Assembly: GCA_937895705.1 (NCBI GenBank)
Contig: CALBKM010000046.1
Coordinates: 108,727 to 172,726 of the forward strand
Reading direction: 5' to 3'
From: an uncultured Clostridia bacterium
GTDB lineage: Bacteria; Bacillota; Clostridia; Lachnospirales; Lachnospiraceae
Length of the DNA stretch: 64,000 nucleotides
In this document: one piece after another, positions 8,922 through 17,072 of the stretch
Numbering within the stretch: the stretch's first letter is position 1
Layout of the letters: each line of letters starts with the position of its first letter
Notes under the pieces: generated by a model
Told to the model about the DNA's origin: nothing
Seen by the model: the letters and a program-made list of their open reading frames with translations, nothing else
Databases searched by the model: none
Translations under genes and position numbers: made by a program

Positions 8922-10289
8922 TTACGCCCAATCATCTCTTGTTATATTATTGAGCCACTTCCCGCTCTTATAATGCTTAATTACCCACGGCCACTTCACA
9001 AACTCATCGGTACATAGCAGGAAATATACTGCCATCACCGGCAATTTAAAAACAAACGCCGCCAGAAGTCCCATCGGTATAGCGTAACACCACATATCAA
9101 TGGTATCACAGATAAATCCAAACTTGCTGTCGCCTCCCGCACGGAAAATTCCAGCAATAAGAGACGTATTCACTGCCGTTCCCGAAATATAATACGAATT
9201 AATGATTAACATCCATTTCAAATACCCCAGTGCTGTCGGCGTCAATTCCGAAAACGTAGCGGAATACCACAACACCGCCGGAGAAGCCAAAAGTACAATA
9301 ATGCCACCGATGATACCGCTGATCACCGTCAACTTCATCATCTTTTTCGCACCGGACCTTGCACCCTCCAAATCATTTTCACCGATAATCTTACCAATCA
9401 GAACACCGCCCGCACTGGCAATGCCGTAGCAGAAAATCGTACCGAAATTACGTACCACAACGGCAACGGCATTCGCCGCAACCGCATCGTCACTGATATT
9501 TCCGATGATAGCAGCATACATGGAAAACGCCACTCCCCAGACGATATCATTCCCCAGCGCCGGCAAAGACAGACGCACAAAGTCCTTAAACAGCACCTTG
9601 TTCTTAATAAACATATAGGAAAGCTTCAGCTTCACGTCCTTACTTCGGGCCGACACAATAAAGCATCCGATAAGTTCAATCACGCGCGACGCAGAAGTCG
9701 CAATTGCCACACCCAATACTCCCAATTTCGGTGCACCGAACAATCCATAGATAAATACTGCGTTCAAACACACATTTAACACAAATGTCATTATATTTAA
9801 CACACTACAAATTGCCACCCGTTCGATACTTCGAAGTACCGCCAGATACACCTCGATGATGCCCCAGCAAAAATAACTGATACTGATGACACGCAAATAA
9901 TCCGCTCCCAACTCCGTAAGCCGCTCATTCTTTGTAAATATCCACATCATCTGTTTTGGAAAAACTGCTGCACAGAATGCAAAGGCGGTACAGAACACCA
10001 TGGAAAACCGCATGGCGATTCCCTGCACCACATTGATTGCTTTCATATCCTTCTTACCGTAATACTGGGCGCACAACATGGTAATGCCGGTTCCCAGCCC
10101 GTAAAACACGGAAAAAAGAATCGTCGCATACTGGGACGCCAATGACACTGCGGAGATGGAGTCCTGATCTACCGCACTAAGCATAATAACATCCGCAGAG
10201 CTCACCATGGAGCTTAACAAATTCTGTATTAAAATCGGAAGCACCAGCTTCCAAATCTGGCTGTAAAAAGCATCTTTTGTTTTAGTCAT
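8922..10289 (-). CDS. MATE family cation/drug antiporter
   Basis: 455 residues with about twelve hydrophobic helices in two homologous halves. The N-terminus (LVLPILIQNLLSSMVSSADVIM) is the classic MATE start with the P-I-Q-N element. MATE proteins export cationic drugs or metabolites using Na+ or H+ gradients. The ATG is preceded by AGAGGAAG. It is transcribed ahead of the ABC exporter with a gap of about 20 bp, forming an efflux operon that ends with the XRE regulator. Confidence 0.94.
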   Translation of the reverse strand: MTKTKDAFYSQIWKLVLPILIQNLLSSMVSSADVIMLSAVDQDSISAVSLASQYATILFSVFYGLGTGITMLCAQYYGKKDMKAINVVQGIAMRFSMVFCTAFAFCAAVFPKQMMWIFTKNERLTELGADYLRVISISYFCWGIIEVYLAVLRSIERVAICSVLNIMTFVLNVCLNAVFIYGLFGAPKLGVLGVAIATSASRVIELIGCFIVSARSKDVKLKLSYMFIKNKVLFKDFVRLSLPALGNDIVWGVAFSMYAAIIGNISDDAVAANAVAVVVRNFGTIFCYGIASAGGVLIGKIIGENDLEGARSGAKKMMKLTVISGIIGGIIVLLASPAVLWYSATFSELTPTALGYLKWMLIINSYYISGTAVNTSLIAGIFRAGGDSKFGFICDTIDMWCYAIPMGLLAAFVFKLPVMAVYFLLCTDEFVKWPWVIKHYKSGKWLNNITRDDWA

Positions 10290-10339
10290 AACTTCTTCCT
10301 CTGCGATTTCGTACTAAATAAACACGCCTGCATCGTCTT

Positions 10340-10393
10340 CTCACTGTTCACTTTGTCTGCACACAACATCAGGGGCGGTACAAGTCCGCCCCT
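10340..10393 (-). repeat. 3' two-hairpin element, degenerate copy (family 1)
   Basis: Lies between the EF-G-like gene and the MATE gene, sense to both. AGGGGCGG (10371-10378) pairs with CCGCCCCT (10386-10393). On the minus strand a GTGTGCAGACAAAGTGA block follows, closely matching GCGTGCAGGCAAAGTGA at 63020-63060. The second stem is not preserved here. The whole 10290-10486 gap holds only this element; a 62-codon frame over it has no support. Confidence 0.55.
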
Positions 10394-10486
10394 GTCCTTA
10401 CTCCTTATTTTACCATAGCTGTGTCCTTCAAACAAGCCCCGAAGAATTTTATTCTCTATGGTTGTATCGGACAATTTCTTAATAAC

Positions 10487-12553
10487 TTATGCATTTTCCT
10501 CCACTACTTTTGCCTGTACATCGGACGGTGCTGCCTCATAGCGGGTAAACTCGTAAGAATAATCACCGATACCCATGGTCATGGAACGCAGGTCTGCCGA
10601 ATATCCGCAAAGCTCTGCCATCGGTATCTCCGCCACAATTTCCTGCTTGTTATTGTGCAGGGCATTCATGCCGTACACGCGCCCCCGTCTGCGGTTTAAG
10701 TCACCCATAATCTCTCCGGTATACTTCTCCGGCACCACAATCTTCATCGTTGCAATCGGCTCTAAAAGAATCGGTGTCGCACTTAAAATACCGTCCTTAA
10801 AGGCCTGACAAGTAGCGGTCTTAAAGGCCATTTCCGAAGAGTCTACGTCGTGGTAAGAACCGCCGGTCAGTGTTGCCTTGATGCCTACCACCGGATACCC
10901 CGCAAGCGGTCCTTCCTTTACACTGTCCGCAATTCCCTTTTCCACTGCCGGGAAGAAGTTCTTCGGCACAGCGCCGCCAAAAACATTTTCATGGAACTCG
11001 AAGGACTCCTCCAAATTTCCGGACGGTTCGAAATCAATAATCACGTGACCGTACTGGCCGTGTCCGCCGGACTGCTTTTTATACTTATGCTCTGCCGTTA
11101 CCTTCTTACGAATGGTCTCACGGTAAGCCACGCGCGGCTTTGCAAGTTCCATTTCCACCTTATACCGTGCGGCAATCTTACTTGCTGTCACTTCAAGGTG
11201 TTGCTCTCCGAGACCGTACAAGAGCGTCTGTCGGTTCTCCGGGTCGTTCACCGCCTTGATGGTCAAATCCTCCTCCATCATACGTGCTACTGCCTGGGAC
11301 AATTTATCCTCATCCCCCTTATTCTTCGCACGGTATGCCCGATACTCATACGGCACGGAGGTCTTCGGCGGGTCGTAAATGACCGGAGTATCTTTCTCGG
11401 TCAAAGAGTCGCCGGTCAAAGTCTCGGTCAGCTTTGCCACCGCACCGATATCTCCCGCATAGAGCTCCTTCACCTCATACTGGGTCTTGCCCCTGAGTAC
11501 ATAAAGCTTTGCAATCTTTTCTTCACACTCTCTGTTCGGATTGTATACCGTATCGCCGGCCTTTAAGATACCGGAACAAACCTTAACCAAAGAGAATCTG
11601 CCGAGGAACGGGTCCGCAATGGTCTTAAACACCTTTGCCGTCATCGACTTATTGGCATCGTAATCCGCAGCAAAGGTATTGTCGGTCTTTGTATTGATGC
11701 CCACAAGGACACACTTATTCGGCGACGGAAAATACTTCTCCACCGCCTGCAACAGCATGGTAGTTCCCTGAGCATGAAGTCCGGAACCGCACAGCACCGG
11801 CACCACCGTACAGTCGATAACACTGCTTCGAAGCGCTGCGGAAATCTCCGTCACGGTAAACTCCTCGCCGTTAAAATACTTCTCCATTAGGGCTTCGCTT
11901 GTCTCTGCCACTGCTTCCATAAGCAACTCTCTGTATTTATCTACGTACTCCTTGGAATAGTCCGGAATCGGACATTCGTTGTATTCACTGTTCTTTGTAA
12001 AACGACGTCCCGCCATCTTTACCACATTGACAAAGCCCACAAACTTCTCGTTTTCACGAATCGGGGAATGGAACGGTGCAATCCGCTTTCCGTACCGCTC
12101 GGTCAAATCTTCTACCACCTGACGGAAGCTGGCATTGTCCACATCCATATCGGTTACGAAGAAAATACGCGGAATTTTATTACGTTCACAAAGCTCCCAT
12201 GCCTTCTCCGTTCCCACTTCGATACCCTTTCGTGCGGACACCACAATCACCGCCGCATCACAGGCACTGACTGCTTCCTCCACTTCTCCCACAAAATCAA
12301 AATATCCCGGTGTATCCAGAAAATTAATCTTAATATCCTCCCAAATCACCGGCACCACCGAGGTACTGACCGAACACAGACGCTTCGTTTCCTCCCGATC
12401 GTAATCACTGATGGTGTTTCCTTCCTCTACCTTGCCCTGGCGGGTGGTCAGCCCCGTGGTAAACGCAATCGCCTCCACAAGTGTCGTCTTACCCGCACCG
12501 CCGTGTCCCAGCACAGCCACGTTTCTAAGCTTCTCGTATTTGTAAGTATCCAT
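10487..12553 (-). CDS. Elongation factor G paralogue (FusA2-like GTPase)
   Basis: About 688 residues with the five-domain EF-G layout. P-loop GHGGAGKTTL, G3 DTPGYFDF, domain II and III regions, domain IV with KKQSGGHGQYGHV, and domain V to the C-terminus. The guanine-specificity motif that normally reads NKMD is TDMD here (FFVTDMDVDN), which is unusual. It is not the housekeeping fusA, which normally sits in the str operon; paralogues like this are often stress or ribosome-recycling factors, but the role is unproven. The start is at MDTYKYEK because GGAGG lies 5 nt upstream; the longer frame begins with TTG inside that site. A family-1 hairpin element follows its stop. Confidence 0.9.
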   Translation of the reverse strand: MDTYKYEKLRNVAVLGHGGAGKTTLVEAIAFTTGLTTRQGKVEEGNTISDYDREETKRLCSVSTSVVPVIWEDIKINFLDTPGYFDFVGEVEEAVSACDAAVIVVSARKGIEVGTEKAWELCERNKIPRIFFVTDMDVDNASFRQVVEDLTERYGKRIAPFHSPIRENEKFVGFVNVVKMAGRRFTKNSEYNECPIPDYSKEYVDKYRELLMEAVAETSEALMEKYFNGEEFTVTEISAALRSSVIDCTVVPVLCGSGLHAQGTTMLLQAVEKYFPSPNKCVLVGINTKTDNTFAADYDANKSMTAKVFKTIADPFLGRFSLVKVCSGILKAGDTVYNPNRECEEKIAKLYVLRGKTQYEVKELYAGDIGAVAKLTETLTGDSLTEKDTPVIYDPPKTSVPYEYRAYRAKNKGDEDKLSQAVARMMEEDLTIKAVNDPENRQTLLYGLGEQHLEVTASKIAARYKVEMELAKPRVAYRETIRKKVTAEHKYKKQSGGHGQYGHVIIDFEPSGNLEESFEFHENVFGGAVPKNFFPAVEKGIADSVKEGPLAGYPVVGIKATLTGGSYHDVDSSEMAFKTATCQAFKDGILSATPILLEPIATMKIVVPEKYTGEIMGDLNRRRGRVYGMNALHNNKQEIVAEIPMAELCGYSADLRSMTMGIGDYSYEFTRYEAAPSDVQAKVVEENA

Positions 12554-12706
12554 AGCAACCTCCAATCCGTTATAACGGTTCCCTTCTTAAACCTACTACA
12601 ACCGCAACATGATGTTTTGCCATTTCTTAACACCTACCTATATTTTACTAAATACTCGGATGTTTTACAAGAGTTTTCTTTGTATTTTGTATTTGTTTCT
12701 TTTTTG

Positions 12707-13393
12707 TCAAACAACAGTTTGTCCATTTTTCAGATGATAATCTTTATATGTTACTTTTAATTTGTGTTTTTCCTGCACTTTATTTTTCCTACCATACTTC
12801 CGCTTCAATTTTTTCGAAAGCTCACTTTTCTTCGTCTCCTTGTATCTTTGCTTCTTCCGTTTCTCCGCAACAAACACATAATACCCGTCCTGTTCAAACA
12901 CCTTTACTCCTCCGAATACCGAGGTAATCTTATTCCGATACCAGACAAGCCGTTTTGTCACCATAACGAGCTTCCCTCCCGGTACTAACTGCTTATAGCC
13001 ATCCTCAATAAAGGCCTTCGCCACCGAGAAATCCGCATGATAGGGCGGATTCGAAAGAATCAGGGTAAATTCCTTGTCAGAGATTTCTTTAAAACCGTTG
13101 CTTTTCAGAACCCTGACTCCATTCAATCCATTCATCTCCAGATTCACCTTCGTCAATGCCAATGCCTCCTCCGAAATATCACTCATTACAACATGTTCTC
13201 CACCGATTTCTTTCGCAATAGAAATCCCTACCACGCCGTACCCACAGCCCAAATCCAGTACTTTATCGTGTTCCGTGACCTGCACCTTGGATAACATGAA
13301 TAATGTTCCCTTATCTATGCTACTTGGTGAAAAATAATAATCACCGGTTTCAAGGACGATTTCCTGCCCGAAAATCATTTCTTTGATTAACAT
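12707..13393 (-). CDS. Class I SAM-dependent methyltransferase, RsmC/small-MTase type
   Basis: 228 residues. Rossmann methyltransferase core: motif I LDLGCGYGVVG near residue 47, acidic motif II MSDIS, and motif IV LSNPPYH, the NPPY signature of N6/N2 nucleic-acid base methylases. Similar to the RsmC/YbxB family acting on rRNA guanine. The last 50 residues are a highly basic Lys-rich tail (RKKQRYKETKK onward), which probably binds RNA. No ribosome-binding site contradicts the start at MLIKEMIF. It stands alone, with the EF-G paralogue downstream and a repeat element upstream. Confidence 0.85.
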   Translation of the reverse strand: MLIKEMIFGQEIVLETGDYYFSPSSIDKGTLFMLSKVQVTEHDKVLDLGCGYGVVGISIAKEIGGEHVVMSDISEEALALTKVNLEMNGLNGVRVLKSNGFKEISDKEFTLILSNPPYHADFSVAKAFIEDGYKQLVPGGKLVMVTKRLVWYRNKITSVFGGVKVFEQDGYYVFVAEKRKKQRYKETKKSELSKKLKRKYGRKNKVQEKHKLKVTYKDYHLKNGQTVV

Positions 13394-13482
13394 AAATCCA
13401 CACCTTCTTCCTCAATTATTGCAAACACACATCTGCAAATACACCTGCTCTGAATCACCGTCCAACGCCATCACTTACGAAA

Positions 13483-13670
13483 GAACAAAGAGTTTCGCCT
13501 GCGAAACTCTCGCGCCGCTTTTGCGCCGCATCTATGCGACATCTTCCTATGCAAAAGCGTGCGCAGTCTACACTCCGTTTCGGTCCGTCCAGTACCAACG
13601 TTCACCGGACGTTGTGGACCATAGCGGAGCGTTTTTTGCTCTATAGGAAATGCGCAATTTCCTATAGAGC
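13483..13670 (+). repeat. Structured dispersed repeat, family 2, copy 1
   Basis: Begins GAACAAAGAG. Hairpin 1: GAGTTTCGC / GCGAAACTC. Then a multi-stem unit: CGCTTTTGC (13516-13524 region) pairs with GCAAAAGCG, enclosing the small hairpin CGCAT-CT-ATGCG and the single-stranded block ACATCTTCC. Next comes an inserted hairpin around 13582-13620, an AGCGGAGC-T6 block, and a perfect 14-bp inverted repeat (13638-13651 with 13657-13670). A second copy at 35700-35807 has the same order with compensatory stem changes. The strand sense is not established. Together with the terminator at 13671-13707 it fills the 344-bp gap. Confidence 0.6.
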
Positions 13671-13707
13671 AAGAAAACCGGCCGTAGGAGCAAGCTCCCC
13701 GACCGGT
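13671..13707 (-). terminator. Terminator of the CD3324-GNAT gene
   Basis: ACCGG (13677-13681) and GGAGC pair with GCTCC and CCGGT (13703-13707). On the minus strand it is followed by TTTTCTT. It lies 30 bp after the stop codon. Confidence 0.75.
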
Positions 13708-13737
13708 TGTAACTTCTCTCGGTAAATAAACCGACTC

Positions 13738-14484
13738 TTATTTGTGAATATAGATCCTAGACGGTTCATCCTCACCGTCTCCCTGCGCCATGCACAGGAA
13801 TTCCCAGCCGTACCGCTCATAAAAGGAAGTATGGTCTGTCAAAAGGTAAATCGGCGTAACGCCCTTTGCCTTCATATCTTCTACTACCATATCAAGAAGC
13901 TTTCCTGCAATGCCCTGACAACGGTACGCCTCTTCCGTATACACCGCGCACACATTCGGTGCAAGGTCCTTACGATCATGAAAATCGTTGTCAATGACAC
14001 CGAGACCGGCTACAATATTCTCACCATCCATGCATAGGTACCAACCGTTCTTCGTTGCTCCGGAAAGATAATCCTCCATGCATGCAAGGTACGCCTCCTC
14101 CGGAATCCCCCACTTCTCGTGGAACCACTTTGCTGCCGTCTCTTTCAACTCCGGTTGAAGTTTTAAATCAATATACTCATATTCACTCATGTCATTCCTC
14201 CGCGTATTCTCTGCAATATTCTGTGTACGTTGTTCTCTGATAATCCTTTGGATACTTTTCTCCGAAAGGGCATATTCGGTCGCCAACTCCTGCACCGGCG
14301 CACCCGCAAGATACTTTACAAAAATCTCCCGGTTTCTGAGATCCAGTATCTGTTTTGTATCCGTTCCGCTGCCCCAATCCGACTTCTCTTTCGCCGGTAT
14401 GTAGACACTTTGTCCGTTCACATATTGCTGAACCGCTTCCAATAACTCCTTTGGCAGAATCTCTTCCGCACGTAAATAGCTCAT
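13738..14484 (-). CDS. CD3324-like regulator fused to GNAT acetyltransferase
   Basis: 248 residues in two domains. The N-terminal half (about 1-95, MSYLRAEEILPKELLEA ... SEKSIQRIIREQR) resembles the CD3324/Mor-type small helix-turn-helix proteins. The C-terminal half (about 98-248) is a GNAT N-acetyltransferase with VCAVYTEEAYRCQGIAGKLL, whose RxxGxA loop binds acetyl-CoA, and YERYGWEF. The start is at MSYLRAEE with AGGAGG 7 nt upstream. The fusion suggests an acetyltransferase that also binds DNA or is partitioned with it. A promoter and an eight-codon leader ORF lie upstream. Confidence 0.87.
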   Translation of the reverse strand: MSYLRAEEILPKELLEAVQQYVNGQSVYIPAKEKSDWGSGTDTKQILDLRNREIFVKYLAGAPVQELATEYALSEKSIQRIIREQRTQNIAENTRRNDMSEYEYIDLKLQPELKETAAKWFHEKWGIPEEAYLACMEDYLSGATKNGWYLCMDGENIVAGLGVIDNDFHDRKDLAPNVCAVYTEEAYRCQGIAGKLLDMVVEDMKAKGVTPIYLLTDHTSFYERYGWEFLCMAQGDGEDEPSRIYIHK

Positions 14485-14552
14485 TTCAAATCCTCCTAAA
14501 AGTAATCTTCCGGGATTCATCTGAGCTCACATATTCGTTTTATAAGCTCAGA

Positions 14553-14579
14553 CTACTGAGCAATAACATATTTTCTCAT
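14553..14579 (-). CDS. Candidate leader peptide MRKYVIAQ
   Basis: Eight-codon ORF ending in TAG. A full AAGGAGG lies 8 nt before its ATG and a consensus promoter (TATAAT 14604-14609) just upstream. Its stop codon falls in the loop region of an inverted repeat GCTCAG/CTGAGC (14546-14561), in front of the CD3324-GNAT gene. This arrangement is compatible with a translational or attenuation leader. Reading past TAG would add only eleven codons. The evidence is positional only. Confidence 0.4.
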   Translation of the reverse strand: MRKYVIAQ

Positions 14580-14603
14580 ACGCAAACTCCTCCTTTTGAG
14601 TTT

Positions 14604-14632
14604 ATTATACAAGCTGACACTTCGGAACGCAA
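14604..14632 (-). promoter_or_regulatory. Promoter of the leader ORF / CD3324-GNAT gene
   Basis: On the minus strand TTGCGT (14627-14632), a 17-bp spacer and TATAAT (14604-14609). Transcription would start about 15 bp before the leader peptide's ribosome-binding site. Confidence 0.65.
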
Positions 14633-14668
14633 CCTCACGTTTTCTTCGAAACATGTTTGCGCCTTCTC

Positions 14669-15238
14669 TTAGTAATACATATTAAACCCTGTCTCAAGCA
14701 CTTTTGCATAGGTTTCTCCGGCCGTCTCCAGCGCCGGAAGAATATAATCCTTATTGTAGCGCACCACCGGAATCCGGTCGTAGGCGCGCATTCCCATGTG
14801 ATTCAGCCCTCGTTCCAGTTGTGTCAGACACTCCAGAGTTCCGCGGCCGGTTCCTCCTGCACATGCCATAAGAATACACCGCTTCTCTGCCAAAGAATGA
14901 TTCACCGTGGCATCACATCTGCGTAACCGGTCAAAGAATGCCTTCATGCATTCCGTCATATCCGACCAATATACTGCGCTGATCCAAACGATTCCGTCCG
15001 CCTCCGAAAGGGATTTGTAAATGTCCGCGAAATCATCTCGGATTATACAGGTACCGTTCTTATTACAGGTTCCCCATCCGTTTCCGCAGGCTCTGCAATG
15101 CTCCAGATTTCTTTTGTTTAAATGAATTTCCTCGACTTCAGCCCCTGCGTTTGTCAAACCTTTTATAAACTGCTCCTTGGCAGAAGCGGTCAAACCGTCT
15201 ACATTTGGGCTTGACCAGATGACTGCGACTTTACTCAT
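14669..15238 (-). CDS. Flavodoxin-fold NADPH-dependent FMN reductase / iron-sulfur flavoprotein-like
   Basis: 189 residues, flavodoxin-like fold. N-terminal beta-strand and phosphate loop VAVIWSSPNVDGLTA for FMN. Cysteines in HCRACGNGWGTCNKNGTC resemble the compact cluster of archaeal and clostridial iron-sulfur flavoproteins. Flavin-contact loop SAVYWSDMTECMKAFFDR. Probably reduces quinones, oxidised cofactors or metals in this anaerobe. The ATG follows AAAGGAG. It is the last gene of a possible operon with the RlmD-type methyltransferase and the small membrane protein upstream. Confidence 0.88.
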   Translation of the reverse strand: MSKVAVIWSSPNVDGLTASAKEQFIKGLTNAGAEVEEIHLNKRNLEHCRACGNGWGTCNKNGTCIIRDDFADIYKSLSEADGIVWISAVYWSDMTECMKAFFDRLRRCDATVNHSLAEKRCILMACAGGTGRGTLECLTQLERGLNHMGMRAYDRIPVVRYNKDYILPALETAGETYAKVLETGFNMYY

Positions 15239-15268
15239 TTTCTTCGTCTCCTTTCATTCTTTATATGA

Positions 15269-15631
15269 TTAAAACGAAACGGTAAACAACGCCGCCAGAA
15301 TCATGAACGCTATTAAAACAAATAATCGTTTCGCAGCGTTCACGGTCTTTTCCTGTACCTTCTTTGCCGTTTTCGAAGAAAACAGATAGATTGCCCAACC
15401 GACGCAATCCGAAATGAGCATCCCGACAAAACACAAACACACGAGAAACAATACAATTGCGCCCCAACCATCTGTAAAAAATGAAGCAATCACAGGTCCG
15501 CAGCATAATACCAGCAATACAATCGCCGGTACAAACTTTGTGATTTCTTTCTTTGCTTTTATGCACACGACATATTGAACCGGTGCCAGAGCCAAAACAA
15601 TCCCTAATATGAAAACAATAATCATCGGCAC
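15269..15631 (-). CDS. Small hydrophobic membrane protein
   Basis: 120 residues with about four membrane helices (near 3-22, 33-52, 56-85 and 102-119) and basic loops. It starts at GTG (GTG CCG ATG) with AAAGGGA upstream; the ATG two codons on is an alternative. It begins 2 bp after the methyltransferase stop, implying co-transcription. No family is recognised. Confidence 0.7.
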   Translation of the reverse strand: MPMIIVFILGIVLALAPVQYVVCIKAKKEITKFVPAIVLLVLCCGPVIASFFTDGWGAIVLFLVCLCFVGMLISDCVGWAIYLFSSKTAKKVQEKTVNAAKRLFVLIAFMILAALFTVSF

Positions 15632-15633
15632 AA

Positions 15634-17055
15634 CTATCCCTTTCGTTTATTTAAAAGCACAATACACTCACAATGCTTCGTTCCCGGAAACATATCCACC
15701 GGCTGTATTACTTCCACTTTGTAGCCCTTTGCCACCAGTTTCTTTAAATCTCGTGCCTGCGTTTCCGGGTTACAGGAAATATACACTACCCGCTCCGGTG
15801 CCATGGTCACAAGAGAAGATAAGAAAGCATCGTCGCTGCCGGCCCGGGGCGGGTCCATAATCACTACCTGCGGTGCCGTTCCCTTCTTTGCCTGCTCTCG
15901 CATAAAGGCACCGGCATCCTGACAGATAAACTCCACGTTGGTGCAGTTGTTGCGCTTTGCGTTATCCTTTGCGTCCTTTACCGCCTGAGCGTTTACTTCT
16001 ACGCCGATCACTTTTCCGGCATAGTCCGCTGCCATAAGAGAAATGGTACCGATGCCGCAGTAAGCATCAATGACCGTGTCCTCCTTTGTAAGCTTTGCCA
16101 GCTCTACTGCCGTCTTATAAAGCACTTCCGTCTGCTCGGAATTCACCTGGTAAAATGAATTTGCCGAAATACGGAAGGTATGTCCGCATAACGTATCCGT
16201 AATATACCCGGTTCCGTACAGCACTGTTTCCTTTTTCCCCAGCACCATGCTGTTTTTCTGAGGATTGATATTGTGAATGAGGGTAACAATTTCCGGATGC
16301 TTTTTCTTAATCTCTGCGACAAATTTCGCCTTTGCCGGGAATTCCGGTGTGCCGGTCACCAGTGCCATCAGCACTTCACCGCTTTTCCGTCCGGTACGAA
16401 GAAAGACATACCGCAGGGTTCCTTTGCCTGTATCTTCGTTATAAGGCTCCGTATGAGTGTCTTGCATGAGCTTTCGCACGGTGCGAAGGTACTCCGCCGA
16501 CCGCTTATCCTGAATCAGGCAATCGTTGGTTTCAATGACGCGATGGCTCTCTTCCTCGAAGATACCGGATATAATTTTACTTCTTCCTGCCGGGCCGCCC
16601 TTGCCGGACCTGTTCCGATTCTCAGAGCCCTTTCCTTTGCCGACGGGCGCATCGGCGCCACCGCCTACCCTTTTCCGTGCAAAGGCCGCATGAACCTTAT
16701 TCCGGTAATTTTTCGGGTTCTCAGCCGTCAAAACCTCTCGCACCTTACCAAAGCCGCCGAGCAACTCCTCGCACAAACCCTGTTTAAAGGCCTTCTGCGC
16801 CTTTTCCGACATATGAAGCAACTGACACCCGCCACACTTGTCAAAGACCGGACATGCCGGTTCTACGCGGTCAGAGGACGGTTCTAACACCTGACAGAGC
16901 CTTGCACCGGTGTCCTTTGCCCGGTACACAAGCTCCATGGTGGCCAATTCTCCCGGCAAAAGCCCTTTGATTGAGAACTTCCGCCCGTTAAATTCTACGA
17001 TTCCCCGGCCTTCTGCGTCCAATCCTTTACAACGTACCCGATATTCCTTACCCAT
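15634..17055 (-). CDS. 23S rRNA (uracil-5-)-methyltransferase, RumA/RlmD family
   Basis: 473 residues. N-terminal TRAM domain (about 5-60); iron-sulfur cluster cysteines CPVFDKCGGCQL near residue 88; SAM-binding core DAYCGIGTISL; catalytic region MDPPRAGSD and the nucleophile in VYISCNPETQARDL. It makes 5-methyluridine in 23S rRNA (U1939 or U747/U1939 class in Gram-positives); which site is not decidable here. A low-complexity basic Gly/Lys insertion (about 131-160) sits between the cluster and the catalytic domain. It lies 18 bp after the cellulase gene. Confidence 0.93.
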   Translation of the reverse strand: MGKEYRVRCKGLDAEGRGIVEFNGRKFSIKGLLPGELATMELVYRAKDTGARLCQVLEPSSDRVEPACPVFDKCGGCQLLHMSEKAQKAFKQGLCEELLGGFGKVREVLTAENPKNYRNKVHAAFARKRVGGGADAPVGKGKGSENRNRSGKGGPAGRSKIISGIFEEESHRVIETNDCLIQDKRSAEYLRTVRKLMQDTHTEPYNEDTGKGTLRYVFLRTGRKSGEVLMALVTGTPEFPAKAKFVAEIKKKHPEIVTLIHNINPQKNSMVLGKKETVLYGTGYITDTLCGHTFRISANSFYQVNSEQTEVLYKTAVELAKLTKEDTVIDAYCGIGTISLMAADYAGKVIGVEVNAQAVKDAKDNAKRNNCTNVEFICQDAGAFMREQAKKGTAPQVVIMDPPRAGSDDAFLSSLVTMAPERVVYISCNPETQARDLKKLVAKGYKVEVIQPVDMFPGTKHCECIVLLNKRKG

Positions 17056-17072
17056 ACAAACCTCACTGTTTC

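Noticed and set aside
10286..10474. 62-codon minus-strand frame between the MATE and EF-G-like genes
   Set aside because: It covers the family-1 hairpin element and has no ribosome-binding site or protein-like pattern.
12068..12760. 230-codon frame antisense to the EF-G-like gene
   Set aside because: Low-complexity His/Cys/Phe translation and full overlap with a certain gene.
13383..13725. Two plus-strand frames (87 and 63 codons) over the 13.5-kb repeat
   Set aside because: They read through hairpins of the family-2 element; similar peptides come from the second copy at 35.7 kb because the DNA repeats.
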